64,000 nucleotides of DNA, taken from assembly GCA_020634115.1 (NCBI GenBank), contig JACKCH010000010.1, positions 620,001 to 684,000 of the forward strand, written 5' to 3'. Numbering within the stretch: the stretch's first letter is position 1; each line of letters opens with the position of its first letter. Positions 1 through 8,451 of the stretch are shown piece by piece. The notes under the pieces are model-generated. The model was not told the DNA's origin, did not search any database, and was given only the letters and a program-made list of their open reading frames with translations. The stretch is from Anaerolineaceae bacterium (lineage in GTDB: Bacteria > Chloroflexota > Anaerolineae > Aggregatilineales > Phototrophicaceae). The translations under genes were made by a program, and so were the position numbers.

Positions 1-1
1 C

Positions 2-298
2 CTCATCCAGAAAAATCAAAATTATGAGATCGCTCCAAAAGGGATAGAATGGCTTGAATCGTGGAAAATTGATGTGGAACTGCTGAAGAAAAAACGTCGG
101 AAATTGGCCTATGCCTGTTTGGATTGGAGCGAGCGTCGCTTTCATATTGCGGGATCGCTCGGTGCTGCGCTTGCAGACTTATTTTTTGAAAATGGTTGGA
201 TCAAGCGATTGCCACAGAGTCGGGCGCTAAAGATCACTGCTGTAGGCGAAAACTTACTGAAGCAAGAGTTTGGGATTGCCTTGCCAGAAGCCCAATAG
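2..298 (+). CDS. ArsR-family transcriptional regulator, C-terminal part (5' end outside window)
   Basis: The reading frame is open from the first bases of the window to the stop at 296-298, so the gene starts upstream; about 98 residues are visible. A GTG at 74 is internal and has no convincing ribosome site. The stretch with CLDWSERR and HIAGSLGAAL, then a WIKRL..SRALKIT segment, matches the C-terminal part of winged-helix ArsR/SmtB-type regulators that carry this extra domain. It lies directly upstream of, and in the same direction as, a P1B metal-exporting ATPase, the usual place for a metal-sensing repressor. The DNA-binding helix and most metal ligands are not visible, so the metal cannot be named. 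Confidence 0.75.
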   Translation, partial: LIQKNQNYEIAPKGIEWLESWKIDVELLKKKRRKLAYACLDWSERRFHIAGSLGAALADLFFENGWIKRLPQSRALKITAVGENLLKQEFGIALPEAQ

Positions 299-391
299 TC
301 AATGGAATAATCTACATCAGATGGCGTCTATTCGTCTAACGAATTCTAACGCTTTTCACTCTCCCGACCGGATTCCCGCGCCCGTATAAAA

Positions 392-404
392 ATTCTATTA
401 GAAT
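392..404. promoter_or_regulatory. 13-bp perfect palindrome, candidate ArsR operator
   Basis: ATTCTA-T-TAGAAT is a perfect inverted repeat in the 202-bp gap between the ArsR-type gene and the ATPase gene. It lies 23 bp upstream of the candidate -35 box. An imperfect direct repeat TCTAACG (337-343 and 347-353) lies further upstream. Binding by the neighbouring regulator is inference from position only. Confidence 0.35.
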
Positions 405-427
405 GCCACAATGGTACTGAACCCCAG

Positions 428-456
428 TTGTTATAAAAATAAACCCATGTTAAAAT
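428..456 (+). promoter_or_regulatory. Candidate sigma70 promoter for the P1B ATPase gene
   Basis: TTGTTA (428-433) and TAAAAT (451-456) are separated by 17 bp, in an AT-rich stretch 45 bp upstream of the ATPase start codon. The spacing is ideal and each box matches the consensus at four or five positions. Confidence 0.45.
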
Positions 457-500
457 AAAAATACTGGATTCGAAAAACCATTTTACACAGGTGCAATAAT

Positions 501-2513
501 ATGAGTGCAGTAACCAGCACAATAGAACAATCTCAGTCGCCTGAAGAAGAACAGCCCTCCGTTAAGTGGTTGTCGCAGGCCTGGTTAGAACCCCGTCTGG
601 TCGTCGTGACCCTGGCCGCCATTCTGTTGAGCCTGCTGGGTGAACGCTTCGGTTGGCCGGAGCCGGTGATTCTGGTCTTGAACATCACATCATATGTCGC
701 AGGGGGGATTTTTGGCGCGAAAACCGCCCTGCAAAGCCTTCTGGAGCGGCGCCTGGACGTGGACTTGCTGATGATCCTGGCGGCGCTGGGCGCGGCGCTG
801 GTCAACCAGTGGCACGAAGGTGCAATTTTGCTGTTTCTGTTTTCCCTGAGTAATGTGTTACAGGACTACGCGATTGGCCGCAGCCGTCAGGCGATTAAAG
901 GCCTGCTTAAGCTTTACCCGGCGGAAGCAAAAATCCGGCACGAGGGCGGTGTGCAGGTCGTCAAACTGAGCGCCATTCAGCCCGGTGACATTGTGCTGAT
1001 CGAACCCGCTGAACGGATACCGGTAGACGGTGTGGTCGTCAGTGGGCGTTCCGCCGTAGACCAATCACCCATCACCGGGGAATCGCTTCCGGTGGAAAAG
1101 AACGTGGGTGATAAAGTATTCGCTGGGACGCTCAACCAGCAGGGTGCATTGGATGTCGAGGCAGTGGGCGGTGCGTCGGATACCACGTTGGCGCGGATTA
1201 TCAAGATGGTGGAAGAGGCACAGGACAGCAAAGCGCCTACTGAGCGGTTCCTGGAAAAATTCGAGCAGTATTATGCGGGCATCATCATTATCAGTGTGCT
1301 GCTGTTCATCTTCCTGCCGCCGCTGCTGGGGATAGTTGAGAACTTTAATGCCCATTTCTACACGGCGATGGTGCTGATGACGGTGGCTTCGCCCTGTGCG
1401 CTGGTGATTAGCGTCCCGGCGGCGTTCATCTCCGCGATTGCGGCGTCAGCGCGGGGCGGGGTGCTGTTCAAAGGCGGCGCGTACCTGGAACAGATGGCGA
1501 ACATCAAAGCGGTGGCATTCGATAAAACCGGCACGCTGACAATGGCAAAACCGCAGGTGACGGATGTGGTGTCCTGCTGCGAACTGAAGGAAGAAGAACT
1601 CCTTTCGGTGGCTGGAGCAGTCGAAGCCCGTTCGGAGCATCCACTGGCGAAGGCTGTCGTTCAGGCGGCGGAGGAGCGCGGCATCGCATTGGGCGAGGTG
1701 GAAGCGTTCGAAGCCGTGACTGGGATGGGGGTCGTCTCTAAAGTGGATAACCGGGTGGTACGGCTGGGCAGCATCAAGTACCTGGAACAGAAAAATCCGA
1801 TGCCCGATCACCTGGTAGCGACCAAAGATCAATTAGAACATCAGGGCAAGACGGTTATCGGTGTGGTGCGTGAAGGCGAGTGCCAGGACTGCGGTGCGTG
1901 CGAGTATGGTGACAGCCGCTGCGACTGGATGGGTGTTCTGGCGATTGCCGACCAACTACGTCCCGAAGCGAAAAAGGTCGTGGCCGACCTGCGTGCCAAA
2001 GGGATCGAGGTGGTCATGCTCACCGGGGATAACCCCACCGTCGCCCGCAGTATCGCCAATGAAGTCGGTGTAGACCGGGTTCACGCTGAACTGATGCCGG
2101 ATGGAAAAGTTGCCGTCATTAAGGAATTGCAGGCGTCTATTGGCGCGGTGGCGATGATCGGAGATGGTATTAACGATGCCCCGGCACTGGCAACGGCGGA
2201 CGTGGGGATTGCGATGGGCGCGGCGGGGACGGACGTGGCGCTGGAAACCGCCGACCTCGTACTGATGGGCGACAAGCTCGAACTGATTGACTATGCCATC
2301 AACCTGAGCCGCAAGGCCCGCCGGGTGGTGTGGCAGAATATCACCTTCTCGATTTCGGTGATCGTCCTGCTCATCATCAGTGTGTTCGCCGTGAATCTGC
2401 CGCTGCCCCTGGGCGTGATGGGGCACGAAGGCAGTACCGTGATTGTCGTTCTCAACGGCCTGATCGCGCTGTTGCTCTGGCCGGAAATCCAGCGGCGGGC
2501 GGCCCGAGGCTGA
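501..2513 (+). CDS. P1B-4-type heavy-metal-translocating ATPase (Co/Fe/Zn export type)
   Basis: This 670-residue P-type ATPase pumps a transition metal out of the cytoplasm at the cost of ATP. The phosphorylation motif DKTGTLT has its Asp at residue 341; the HP motif SEHPLAKA and the hinge motif GDGINDAPAL follow. The transmembrane metal motif is SPC (297-299), not CPC, and the last membrane helix carries HEGST (642-646). Both are signatures of the P1B-4 subgroup (CoaT, CtpD, PfeT), linked with Co2+, Fe2+ or Zn2+. There is no N-terminal HMA domain. Unusually, four cysteines (461, 464, 467, 474) lie in a short insert late in the nucleotide-binding domain. The ArsR-type gene upstream suggests metal-induced expression. 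The exact metal is not decided by sequence. Confidence 0.9.
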   Translation: MSAVTSTIEQSQSPEEEQPSVKWLSQAWLEPRLVVVTLAAILLSLLGERFGWPEPVILVLNITSYVAGGIFGAKTALQSLLERRLDVDLLMILAALGAALVNQWHEGAILLFLFSLSNVLQDYAIGRSRQAIKGLLKLYPAEAKIRHEGGVQVVKLSAIQPGDIVLIEPAERIPVDGVVVSGRSAVDQSPITGESLPVEKNVGDKVFAGTLNQQGALDVEAVGGASDTTLARIIKMVEEAQDSKAPTERFLEKFEQYYAGIIIISVLLFIFLPPLLGIVENFNAHFYTAMVLMTVASPCALVISVPAAFISAIAASARGGVLFKGGAYLEQMANIKAVAFDKTGTLTMAKPQVTDVVSCCELKEEELLSVAGAVEARSEHPLAKAVVQAAEERGIALGEVEAFEAVTGMGVVSKVDNRVVRLGSIKYLEQKNPMPDHLVATKDQLEHQGKTVIGVVREGECQDCGACEYGDSRCDWMGVLAIADQLRPEAKKVVADLRAKGIEVVMLTGDNPTVARSIANEVGVDRVHAELMPDGKVAVIKELQASIGAVAMIGDGINDAPALATADVGIAMGAAGTDVALETADLVLMGDKLELIDYAINLSRKARRVVWQNITFSISVIVLLIISVFAVNLPLPLGVMGHEGSTVIVVLNGLIALLLWPEIQRRAARG

Positions 2514-2570
2514 CGTTTATGCTGGGCGATGTGGTAGGCGAAAAACATCTGTGTGCAAAAGGGTAGATCA

Positions 2571-3086
2571 ATGATTTTCAGCCCGACCCGTGACCCCCGG
2601 TTGATTACGGTACGCCGTGGTGGCACGCTATCGGACACCGATCATCATTTGCTGGCGTTATGGGCGGCAGATTGCGCGCAGCATGTCCTGTATTTCTTCG
2701 AGCAAGAACAGCCCAATGATGACCGTCCACGCCGGGCAATTGAAGGGGCGCACGCCTGGGTACGGGGTGAAATCACGATGATGCAAGCCCGTGCTGCTGG
2801 CGGACATGCAATGGGCGCGGCCAGAGCGTTAAAAGGTGCGGCACGAGAAGCGGCTTACGCTGCCGGACAGGCTGCTGCGGTGGCGCATGTGGCCGCTCAT
2901 GAACTGGGTGCAGCGGCCTACGCGATCAGGGCAGCACGCGCGGCAGCTTCTGAATATATGCGTCTGGAGGCTGGTCGGCGGGAGTGCCAATGGCAGCACA
3001 CGCAACTTCCCGACGAAATTCGGGAACTCGTGTTGGACGACCAGCGGCTGCGTAATGCGTATTGCTGGTTCGTGTTTAATTGCTGA
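2571..3086 (+). CDS. Putative immunity protein-like (Imm-5-like) hypothetical protein
   Basis: The 171-residue protein begins at ATG 2571, preceded by AAAAGGG; an in-frame GTG at 2553 is less well placed. The N-terminal part (LLALWAADCAQHVLYFFE, then DDRPRRAIEGAHAWVRGE) matches the consensus of the Imm-5-like putative immunity family as I recall it. The middle is an Ala-rich helical stretch (about residues 70-130). No toxin gene is adjacent, so it is either an orphan immunity gene or a domesticated member of the family. It follows the ATPase gene by 57 bp and could be read through from it. Confidence 0.55.
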   Translation: MIFSPTRDPRLITVRRGGTLSDTDHHLLALWAADCAQHVLYFFEQEQPNDDRPRRAIEGAHAWVRGEITMMQARAAGGHAMGAARALKGAAREAAYAAGQAAAVAHVAAHELGAAAYAIRAARAAASEYMRLEAGRRECQWQHTQLPDEIRELVLDDQRLRNAYCWFVFNC

Positions 3087-3120
3087 TGGATCACTGCGGA
3101 AAAACTAAATCATGATGTGA

Positions 3121-3142
3121 GGGAGCGTCAAGAGACGCTCCC
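3121..3142. terminator. Hairpin between convergent genes (palindromic-repeat family)
   Basis: GGGAGCGTC-aaga-GACGCTCCC is a perfect 9-bp stem with a 4-nt loop between the ends of a rightward gene (3086) and a leftward gene (3166). T-runs are short on both strands, so termination strength is uncertain. It resembles the hairpin at 39141-39161 in base order and belongs to the dispersed GTAGGG/GGGAG palindromes of this window. Confidence 0.5.
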
Positions 3143-3165
3143 TGTTTATGCCCGCCGGGTAGTCC

Positions 3166-3624
3166 CTACTTGGCGTATTTCTCGTCAATTTCGACCATCC
3201 GCTTGACTTTCGGCGCGGAACTGCTGGCGTCGTCAAATTCCGACTGCAACCACATATCCACAATCGCTTTTCCCAGTTCCGGGCCAATCACCCGCGACCC
3301 CATCGTGAGGATTTGCGCGTTATTGCTCTTGCGGGCGCGTTCGGCGGAGTAGGTGTCATGGCACAGCGCCGCCCGGATGCCCGGCACTTTGCAGGCGGTG
3401 ATCGCCATGCCGATGCCCGTACCACACACCAGAATCCCGCGCTCATATCCCTTGTCCTTCACAGCCAGCGCGACCCGTTCGGCCACGTCGGGGTAATATT
3501 CCTGCGTGTCGCTGGCCGGGGCACTCAGGTTAAGCACTTCGACTCCCGGCTGTTGGCGCAAAAACGCTTCAACAACCGCCAACAGCGGTTCACCTGCATC
3601 ATCACAACCAATTGCGATTTTCAT
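3166..3624 (-). CDS. rpiB: RpiB/LacA/LacB-family sugar-phosphate isomerase
   Basis: A 152-residue member of the ribose-5-phosphate isomerase B family, which interconverts aldose and ketose phosphates. ATG 3624 is chosen because AGAAAGGG lies just upstream. The family's catalytic cysteine is in CGTGIGM (Cys67), and SNNAQILTMGSRVIG is the conserved sugar-binding segment. At the N-terminus the usual DHAG is DDAG, so a substrate-contacting His is Asp here. The family also contains isomerases for tetrose and hexose phosphates. With xylulokinase and a polyol-type dehydrogenase nearby, a role in polyol or pentose catabolism is plausible, but the substrate is open. Confidence 0.8.
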   Translation of the reverse strand: MKIAIGCDDAGEPLLAVVEAFLRQQPGVEVLNLSAPASDTQEYYPDVAERVALAVKDKGYERGILVCGTGIGMAITACKVPGIRAALCHDTYSAERARKSNNAQILTMGSRVIGPELGKAIVDMWLQSEFDDASSSAPKVKRMVEIDEKYAK

Positions 3625-3821
3625 GGATAAAGCCCTTTCTTTGTACTTATGCATCGTTCTGAATATTGTAGATTAACCGGGCAAAATTGCGCGGTCAAGC
3701 GTTGCATGTTGGACGCACAAACCCTATCTTTTTTCAAATAATCGCGCCATGCTGAACTACAGGCAGATACACCCCTGTAAATGATACCTCATCAAACAAG
3801 ATGGACAGAGGAGCCCCGACA

Positions 3822-4250
3822 ATGGATGTACTGGCTCATCCCCGAACCAATGAAGATGTGATTTTCATCGCCGACCTGCACATTTCAACCCTCTTTTTGT
3901 TCCGTGACCAGCGTTTCCGCGGGTACTGTATTCTGAGTTTTGCCCCCTGGGGCGCGACCAGCCTGGAGTCCCTCACAGATGAGGAATACATGACCTTCCT
4001 CAGTGACCTGCGGATTGCATCCCGCGCCCTTCGTGCCGCGCTGACCCCCGACCATATGAATTACGAACTGCTGGGGAACTCCAATCCCCATCTGCACTGG
4101 CATATCGTCCCGCGCTACAAGACCGACCCCCGCTGGGGACGCCCGATCTGGGAGGACTACCCGCACGGCGAATTCACCCATCGTCGCCATGTCGTGCCAG
4201 ATGCCGAATACCGCCAGATGGTCAGCCAAATCCGGCAGCAGCTTGGCTGA
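3822..4250 (+). CDS. HIT-family protein (histidine triad nucleotide hydrolase)
   Basis: A 142-residue protein with the histidine-triad motif HLHWHIVP near residue 92. The family hydrolyses or transfers nucleotides (AMP-lysine, dinucleoside polyphosphates and similar substrates) with the central His as nucleophile. ATG 3822 is favoured over ATG 3801 because AGAGGAG lies about 8 nt upstream of it. The protein is slightly longer than minimal Hint proteins. It converges on xylB and is transcribed alone, so context does not suggest a partner. Confidence 0.8.
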   Translation: MDVLAHPRTNEDVIFIADLHISTLFLFRDQRFRGYCILSFAPWGATSLESLTDEEYMTFLSDLRIASRALRAALTPDHMNYELLGNSNPHLHWHIVPRYKTDPRWGRPIWEDYPHGEFTHRRHVVPDAEYRQMVSQIRQQLG

Positions 4251-4318
4251 GGCCTGTATCCTCGTGGTTTGGCGCGGGTGACACATTAGCACGCACCGCT
4301 GCGAAAAATCATCCCTAT

Positions 4319-5818
4319 TTACGCTTCAAAGGCGTGCAGGGCGGCGAACGTCTCCTTGAGCGCCGGGTAGAGCGCCTGGTATGACGGGTACAACTCCTCG
4401 TACTCCGCGACGCCTGCCGGGTCTGGCTCAAAGACTTCCACTTTGCGCACCATCTGTGTGCAGGCCGTCGGCACGTCTGGATACAACCCCGCGCCCACTG
4501 CCGCCAGGATCGCCGCGCCAAACGCGCCGCCTTCGCTGGTGTTGACGGTGTAGAGCGGAATGCCCATGATGTCCGTCGTGATCTGCCGCCACACCGGGCT
4601 TTTGGCCGCGCCGCCGCTGATGACCGCTTCCTGTGGGTTGACGCCCAACGCCCGCAGCAGTTCCAACTGGTCGCGCATCCCGAAGGCCACCCCTTCCATC
4701 ACCGCCCGGAAGAAGTGCGGCAAGGCGTGTCGCAGCGTGAGTCCCACGAACGCGCCGCGTGCATACGGATCAGGGTGCGGGTTGCGCTCACCGGTCAGAT
4801 AGGGCGCAAACAGCAGCCCTTGTGCGCCCCGCGGGACGGACTCGACTTGCTGGTTGATGGCGTTGTAACTCATCTCTGGCGCGAAGGTTTCATGCAACCA
4901 GCGCAGCCCGCCCGCCGCGCTCAACATCACGCCCATGTGCATCCACGTATCTGGCATCGGGCCGCAGAAGGTATGCAGCCGTCCGTCCGGTTCGGGGGTG
5001 TACTGCGCCGACACCGCGTAGGCCACGCCGGAAGTCCCAATCGTCAGGCTGGCCTGCCCCTGGGCGACAATCCCGTTACCCACGCCCCCGGCGGGTTGGT
5101 CGCCCGCACCACCGACAATCGGCGTTCCGGCTTTCAGGCCGGTCACAGCGGCGGCTTCTTTGCTCACATAGGCGCAAATATCAGGCGACTCACATAGTTC
5201 CGGCAGCCATTCGCGTGGGATGTCAAAGGCCGCCAGCATTTCATCCGACCAGGTGCGCTTGCTCAAGTCCATCAGGCCAAAGCCGGAGGCATCGGCGACA
5301 TCGGCCACATACGCGCCGCTCAACCGGTAACGGATATAATCCTTAGGCAGCAGCACATGGCCGAGTTGGGCATAAACATCCGGTTCATTCTGCTTCAGCC
5401 AGCGGATTTTCGGCGCGGTGAACCCCGCGAGCAGGATACTCCCGATCACCTGGTAGAGGTGTTTCGCCCCCACCTTCTCGGTGATTTCTTCGCACTGCGC
5501 CCCGCTACGCTGGTCGTTCCAGAGGATTGCCGGGCGCAGCGGACGCCCCGCCGCGTCGAGCGGAGTCAGGCCGTGCATCTGCCCGGTGAGACCAATCGCC
5601 ACGATTTCCTCAGCGGGGATTTCTTTTATCACATCCCGCAGTGCGCTGCTGGTCGCTGACCACCAGTTTTCAGGGTCTTGTTCCGACCACAGCGGGCGCG
5701 GGGTGGATAGGTCATGCGGGTAACTTTTGGTGGAGACGACGCTGCCCTGTTCGTCAATCGCCAGTGCTTTCGATGCGGTGGTACTGACGTCAATGCCGAT
5801 GAGATATTTGTTGGTCAT
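4319..5818 (-). CDS. xylB: Xylulokinase (FGGY-family carbohydrate kinase)
   Basis: This 499-residue kinase phosphorylates D-xylulose or a closely related ketose with ATP. The N-terminal phosphate-binding segment IGIDVSTTASKALAID, the TGQMHGL motif typical of xylulokinases (about residue 80) and the C-terminal FGGY segments (ISGGAAKSPVWRQI, then GGAFGAAILA) are intact. ATG 5818 is preceded by TTTGAGG at good spacing; an in-frame GTG lies two codons upstream. The next gene upstream on the same strand is a zinc alcohol dehydrogenase, 189 bp away. Together they could oxidise a polyol such as xylitol or arabitol to a ketose and phosphorylate it. Confidence 0.88.
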   Translation of the reverse strand: MTNKYLIGIDVSTTASKALAIDEQGSVVSTKSYPHDLSTPRPLWSEQDPENWWSATSSALRDVIKEIPAEEIVAIGLTGQMHGLTPLDAAGRPLRPAILWNDQRSGAQCEEITEKVGAKHLYQVIGSILLAGFTAPKIRWLKQNEPDVYAQLGHVLLPKDYIRYRLSGAYVADVADASGFGLMDLSKRTWSDEMLAAFDIPREWLPELCESPDICAYVSKEAAAVTGLKAGTPIVGGAGDQPAGGVGNGIVAQGQASLTIGTSGVAYAVSAQYTPEPDGRLHTFCGPMPDTWMHMGVMLSAAGGLRWLHETFAPEMSYNAINQQVESVPRGAQGLLFAPYLTGERNPHPDPYARGAFVGLTLRHALPHFFRAVMEGVAFGMRDQLELLRALGVNPQEAVISGGAAKSPVWRQITTDIMGIPLYTVNTSEGGAFGAAILAAVGAGLYPDVPTACTQMVRKVEVFEPDPAGVAEYEELYPSYQALYPALKETFAALHAFEA

Positions 5819-5914
5819 AGTCACCTCAAAAGATATTTTCGGGTCAGTTTTTGGTTGTCAGCCCATGCAGTCGTTCAACCGCCAGTTAAAAGCAATTGTT
5901 TCAACAGGAGGAGT

Positions 5915-5938
5915 GTAGGGGGGCTGAACCTCCCCTAC
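5915..5938. repeat. GTAGGGG-type palindrome between xylB and the alcohol dehydrogenase gene
   Basis: GTAGGGG ... CCCCTAC brackets a short centre with further internal complementarity. It is the same terminal sequence as at 61631-61683 and close to 31097-31124. It can form a hairpin in the mRNA between the two leftward genes and may act as a terminator or processing site, but it has no clear T-run. Confidence 0.55.
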
Positions 5939-6007
5939 GGGAAAAAGATCGTACATTGTTAGAGTGTAAGCACGAACCCACCGCCTGTCAAAAGTTGTGG
6001 CGCCGCA

Positions 6008-7051
6008 CTAAAGGTCGACGATGATCTTGCAAATCCCATCATCATAGCGAGTGTTCATCTCGAACGCCGCCACCGTATCCGTCAGCGGGACATGATGCGA
6101 AATCAGGCTATCCAGGTTCAGCACGGAGGTCGCTAGTTGAATCGCGCGCGGGTAGGTATGCTTCATTCGGCGAGACAGCATAATACTCAATCCCTTGCGC
6201 CGGGCGGTGGAATGCTGCATCACCAGGCGGTCATCGCCGGGAATTCCCACCAACACCATCCGTCCGCCTACCCGCGTCATGTCCGCCGCCATCTGCACCG
6301 ATTCGTCCGCCCAGGCCGCCTCAAAAACGACATCTGCGCCGCGCCCGTTGGTGGCCTTGTTGAGTACCGCCAGCGGATCCACTTCATCCACGTTCCAGGC
6401 CTCCGCACCCAGTTCACGCGCTTTTTCCACCCGCCAGGAGAGCTTATCGAAGGCATACAGCGGCGCAGCCCCGGCCAACTTTGCCAGTTCCAGAATGAGT
6501 AGTCCCACCGGGCCACACCCGATGACGGCGACACTGTTGGCAACCCGCAGCTTACCCAGGTCAACCGCGTGAATGGACACCCCCAGCGTTTCCAGTAGAG
6601 TCCCCGCGCCATCGCTGATGCTATCGGGAATCGGGAAGCAATTTCGGGCATGGACAATCATACATTCTTGCAGCGCCCCGTCCGTTGGGTAGCCGCCGTA
6701 AAACGTATGATTGGGGCAGAGGTTCGGATGGCCTTTTTCGCACATTTCGCAGTGGAGACAGGGCGTGTTGGGATCCACAGCCACACGCTGCCCGACCTGT
6801 AACGGTTGGCCGTTGCCATCCAGCGAACCTTCGCCGACTTCGACTACTTCCCCCATAAATTCGTGACCGATTACCATCGGTGATAAAAATTCGGTGTCCC
6901 CGATACGCCCATCGAGGTACATATGCAGATCAGAGCCGCAGATACCGACCGCTTTCACCCGCAGCAGAATATCCCCGGTACCGGGTGCTGCGGGATGCTC
7001 GACTTCTTCCACGCGGATGTCGCGTGGGCCATGTAAACGCGCCGCTTTCAT
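6008..7051 (-). CDS. Zinc-dependent medium-chain alcohol dehydrogenase (sorbitol/threonine dehydrogenase type)
   Basis: The 347-residue protein is a zinc MDR dehydrogenase that oxidises a secondary alcohol with NAD(P). GICGSD carries the catalytic-zinc cysteine and GHEF the histidine. CLHCEMCEKGHPNLC is the four-cysteine structural-zinc lobe, and GCGPVGLL is the dinucleotide-binding turn. AAGGAGG lies 8 nt before the ATG. It is upstream of xylB on the same strand and divergent from the GpsA-like/E1/E2 operon. Polyol oxidation is the likely job; the specific substrate cannot be read from the sequence. Confidence 0.85.
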   Translation of the reverse strand: MKAARLHGPRDIRVEEVEHPAAPGTGDILLRVKAVGICGSDLHMYLDGRIGDTEFLSPMVIGHEFMGEVVEVGEGSLDGNGQPLQVGQRVAVDPNTPCLHCEMCEKGHPNLCPNHTFYGGYPTDGALQECMIVHARNCFPIPDSISDGAGTLLETLGVSIHAVDLGKLRVANSVAVIGCGPVGLLILELAKLAGAAPLYAFDKLSWRVEKARELGAEAWNVDEVDPLAVLNKATNGRGADVVFEAAWADESVQMAADMTRVGGRMVLVGIPGDDRLVMQHSTARRKGLSIMLSRRMKHTYPRAIQLATSVLNLDSLISHHVPLTDTVAAFEMNTRYDDGICKIIVDL

Positions 7052-7212
7052 AGAATGCCTCCTTAATTACCTCTTTTTCCCCTATCTTCCCGGTATTCTA
7101 CCGCGCACGCCGCGTTTGTGAGCGATCCATCTACTGAGCGCGGAATCCAACATCGGTGATGATTCGCGCGGTGGTGCGTGCCAAACGTCAGGTCTGAATC
7201 GGGGTGGTTTCC

Positions 7213-7241
7213 TTGACAACCTATTCTCTGCTCTTTACAAT
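7213..7241 (+). promoter_or_regulatory. Near-consensus sigma70 promoter
   Basis: TTGACA (7213-7218) and TACAAT (7236-7241) are spaced by exactly 17 bp and face the GpsA-like gene at 7315. It lies in the 263-bp divergent gap with the alcohol dehydrogenase gene. Expected transcription start is near 7248, giving a leader of about 65 nt that contains the palindrome at 7271. Confidence 0.75.
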
Positions 7242-7270
7242 TTGGTAAAATGTGAAGACGTTGCACATTT

Positions 7271-7286
7271 GTGAAACTATTTTCAC
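7271..7286. promoter_or_regulatory. Inverted repeat downstream of the promoter, candidate operator
   Basis: GTGAAA-ctat-TTTCAC lies about 25-40 bp after the expected transcription start. A second imperfect dyad, TGTG-N9-CACA (7251-7267), sits directly on the start region. Their position suits a repressor. No regulator gene is adjacent to this divergent gap. Confidence 0.35.
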
Positions 7287-7314
7287 TTAAAATACACAGT
7301 GAGGCAAGACGGAT

Positions 7315-8397
7315 ATGGCAACAATTGTGGTTGTGGGTGCGGGTGTCATGGGGACAGCCATCACTTATCCGGTTGCAGATAACGGCCATACCGTGCGCTT
7401 GGTCGGGACGCATCTGGATGAGGATATCATCCAAAGCTGCCGCGAAAAGCGTTTCCATCCTCGCTTGAAGCGTGCCATTCATGAGGCAGTTGTTCCTTAT
7501 TCCTATACGGAGGTCGGAACCGCGATGCAAGGCGCGGATGTCGTTCTACTCGGCGTCAATTCGCGCGGTGTTCACTGGGCGGCTGAGGCGATTGGCCCGC
7601 ACCTGAAGCCCGGCCAGATCATTATGATGGTGACGAAAGGGCTGGAAAGCACGGACGCCGGTGAACTCCAGATTCTGCCGGATGTGCTGGCCGCTAACCT
7701 CCCGGCAGACATCCGCGACAAAGTGGATTATGCGGCGGTGGGTGGGCCATCTATCGCCGGGGAACTGGCGGCCCGCCACCAGACCAGCGTCGTGTTTGTC
7801 TCCCGCAACGCCGAGATTCTCCCCCGGCTGCGCTCCTATTTCAGTACCGACTACTATCACATCTGGACATCCACCGACCTGATCGGTGTCGAAATCTGCG
7901 TGGCGATGAAGAATCCCTACGCGCTCGCGGTTGGCCTGGCTGCCGGTGTGCTGGAAAAGCAGGAAAGCCACGCCCCCGACCCGGCCAGCGCCAAGATGCA
8001 CAACTACGCGGCGGCGATCTTCGCGCAAGGGCTGGCGGAAACCGCTTACCTGGTGCAGCTTCTGGGCGGCGGTCTGGATACCGTCTTCGGACTACCGGGC
8101 GCGGGCGACCTGTACGTGACCACCCAGGGCGGGCGTAATTCCCGCATGGGGCGGCTCATCGGCCTGGGGCGGACGTACACCGATGCCGTCGAGGAAATGC
8201 CCAACGAAACGATTGAAGGTGTGGACGCGGTACTCTCCATTATGCCCGCTGTGGACGCCATGATGAAGCGCGGGAAAATCGCGTCGGATGCGCTGCCACT
8301 GCTGGTCACGCTGCATCGCATTCTGACGCGCGGCGAGTCGGTTGAATTCGCATTTGATCGTTTCTTCAGTAAACTGCCTTTGAATCCCCCCGGATAG
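7315..8397 (+). CDS. NAD(P)-dependent glycerol-3-phosphate dehydrogenase-like protein
   Basis: The 360-residue protein has the GpsA fold: dinucleotide motif GAGVMGTA at the N-terminus, GGPSIAGELA in the middle, and a C-terminal domain with VAMKNPYALAVGLAAG (the catalytic Lys region) and GLPGAGDLYVTTQGGRNS. True GpsA makes glycerol-3-phosphate for lipids. Here the gene heads an E1/E2 dehydrogenase operon behind a strong promoter and faces a polyol dehydrogenase gene, so a catabolic sugar-phosphate or polyol-phosphate substrate is possible. It differs from standard GpsA in spacing and length, so function is tentative. Confidence 0.75.
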   Translation: MATIVVVGAGVMGTAITYPVADNGHTVRLVGTHLDEDIIQSCREKRFHPRLKRAIHEAVVPYSYTEVGTAMQGADVVLLGVNSRGVHWAAEAIGPHLKPGQIIMMVTKGLESTDAGELQILPDVLAANLPADIRDKVDYAAVGGPSIAGELAARHQTSVVFVSRNAEILPRLRSYFSTDYYHIWTSTDLIGVEICVAMKNPYALAVGLAAGVLEKQESHAPDPASAKMHNYAAAIFAQGLAETAYLVQLLGGGLDTVFGLPGAGDLYVTTQGGRNSRMGRLIGLGRTYTDAVEEMPNETIEGVDAVLSIMPAVDAMMKRGKIASDALPLLVTLHRILTRGESVEFAFDRFFSKLPLNPPG

Positions 8398-8451
8398 CGC
8401 TGCGCCGTCTGGTTGATGGGGGACGAAATTCATAATTGAGGATTTATCAAC

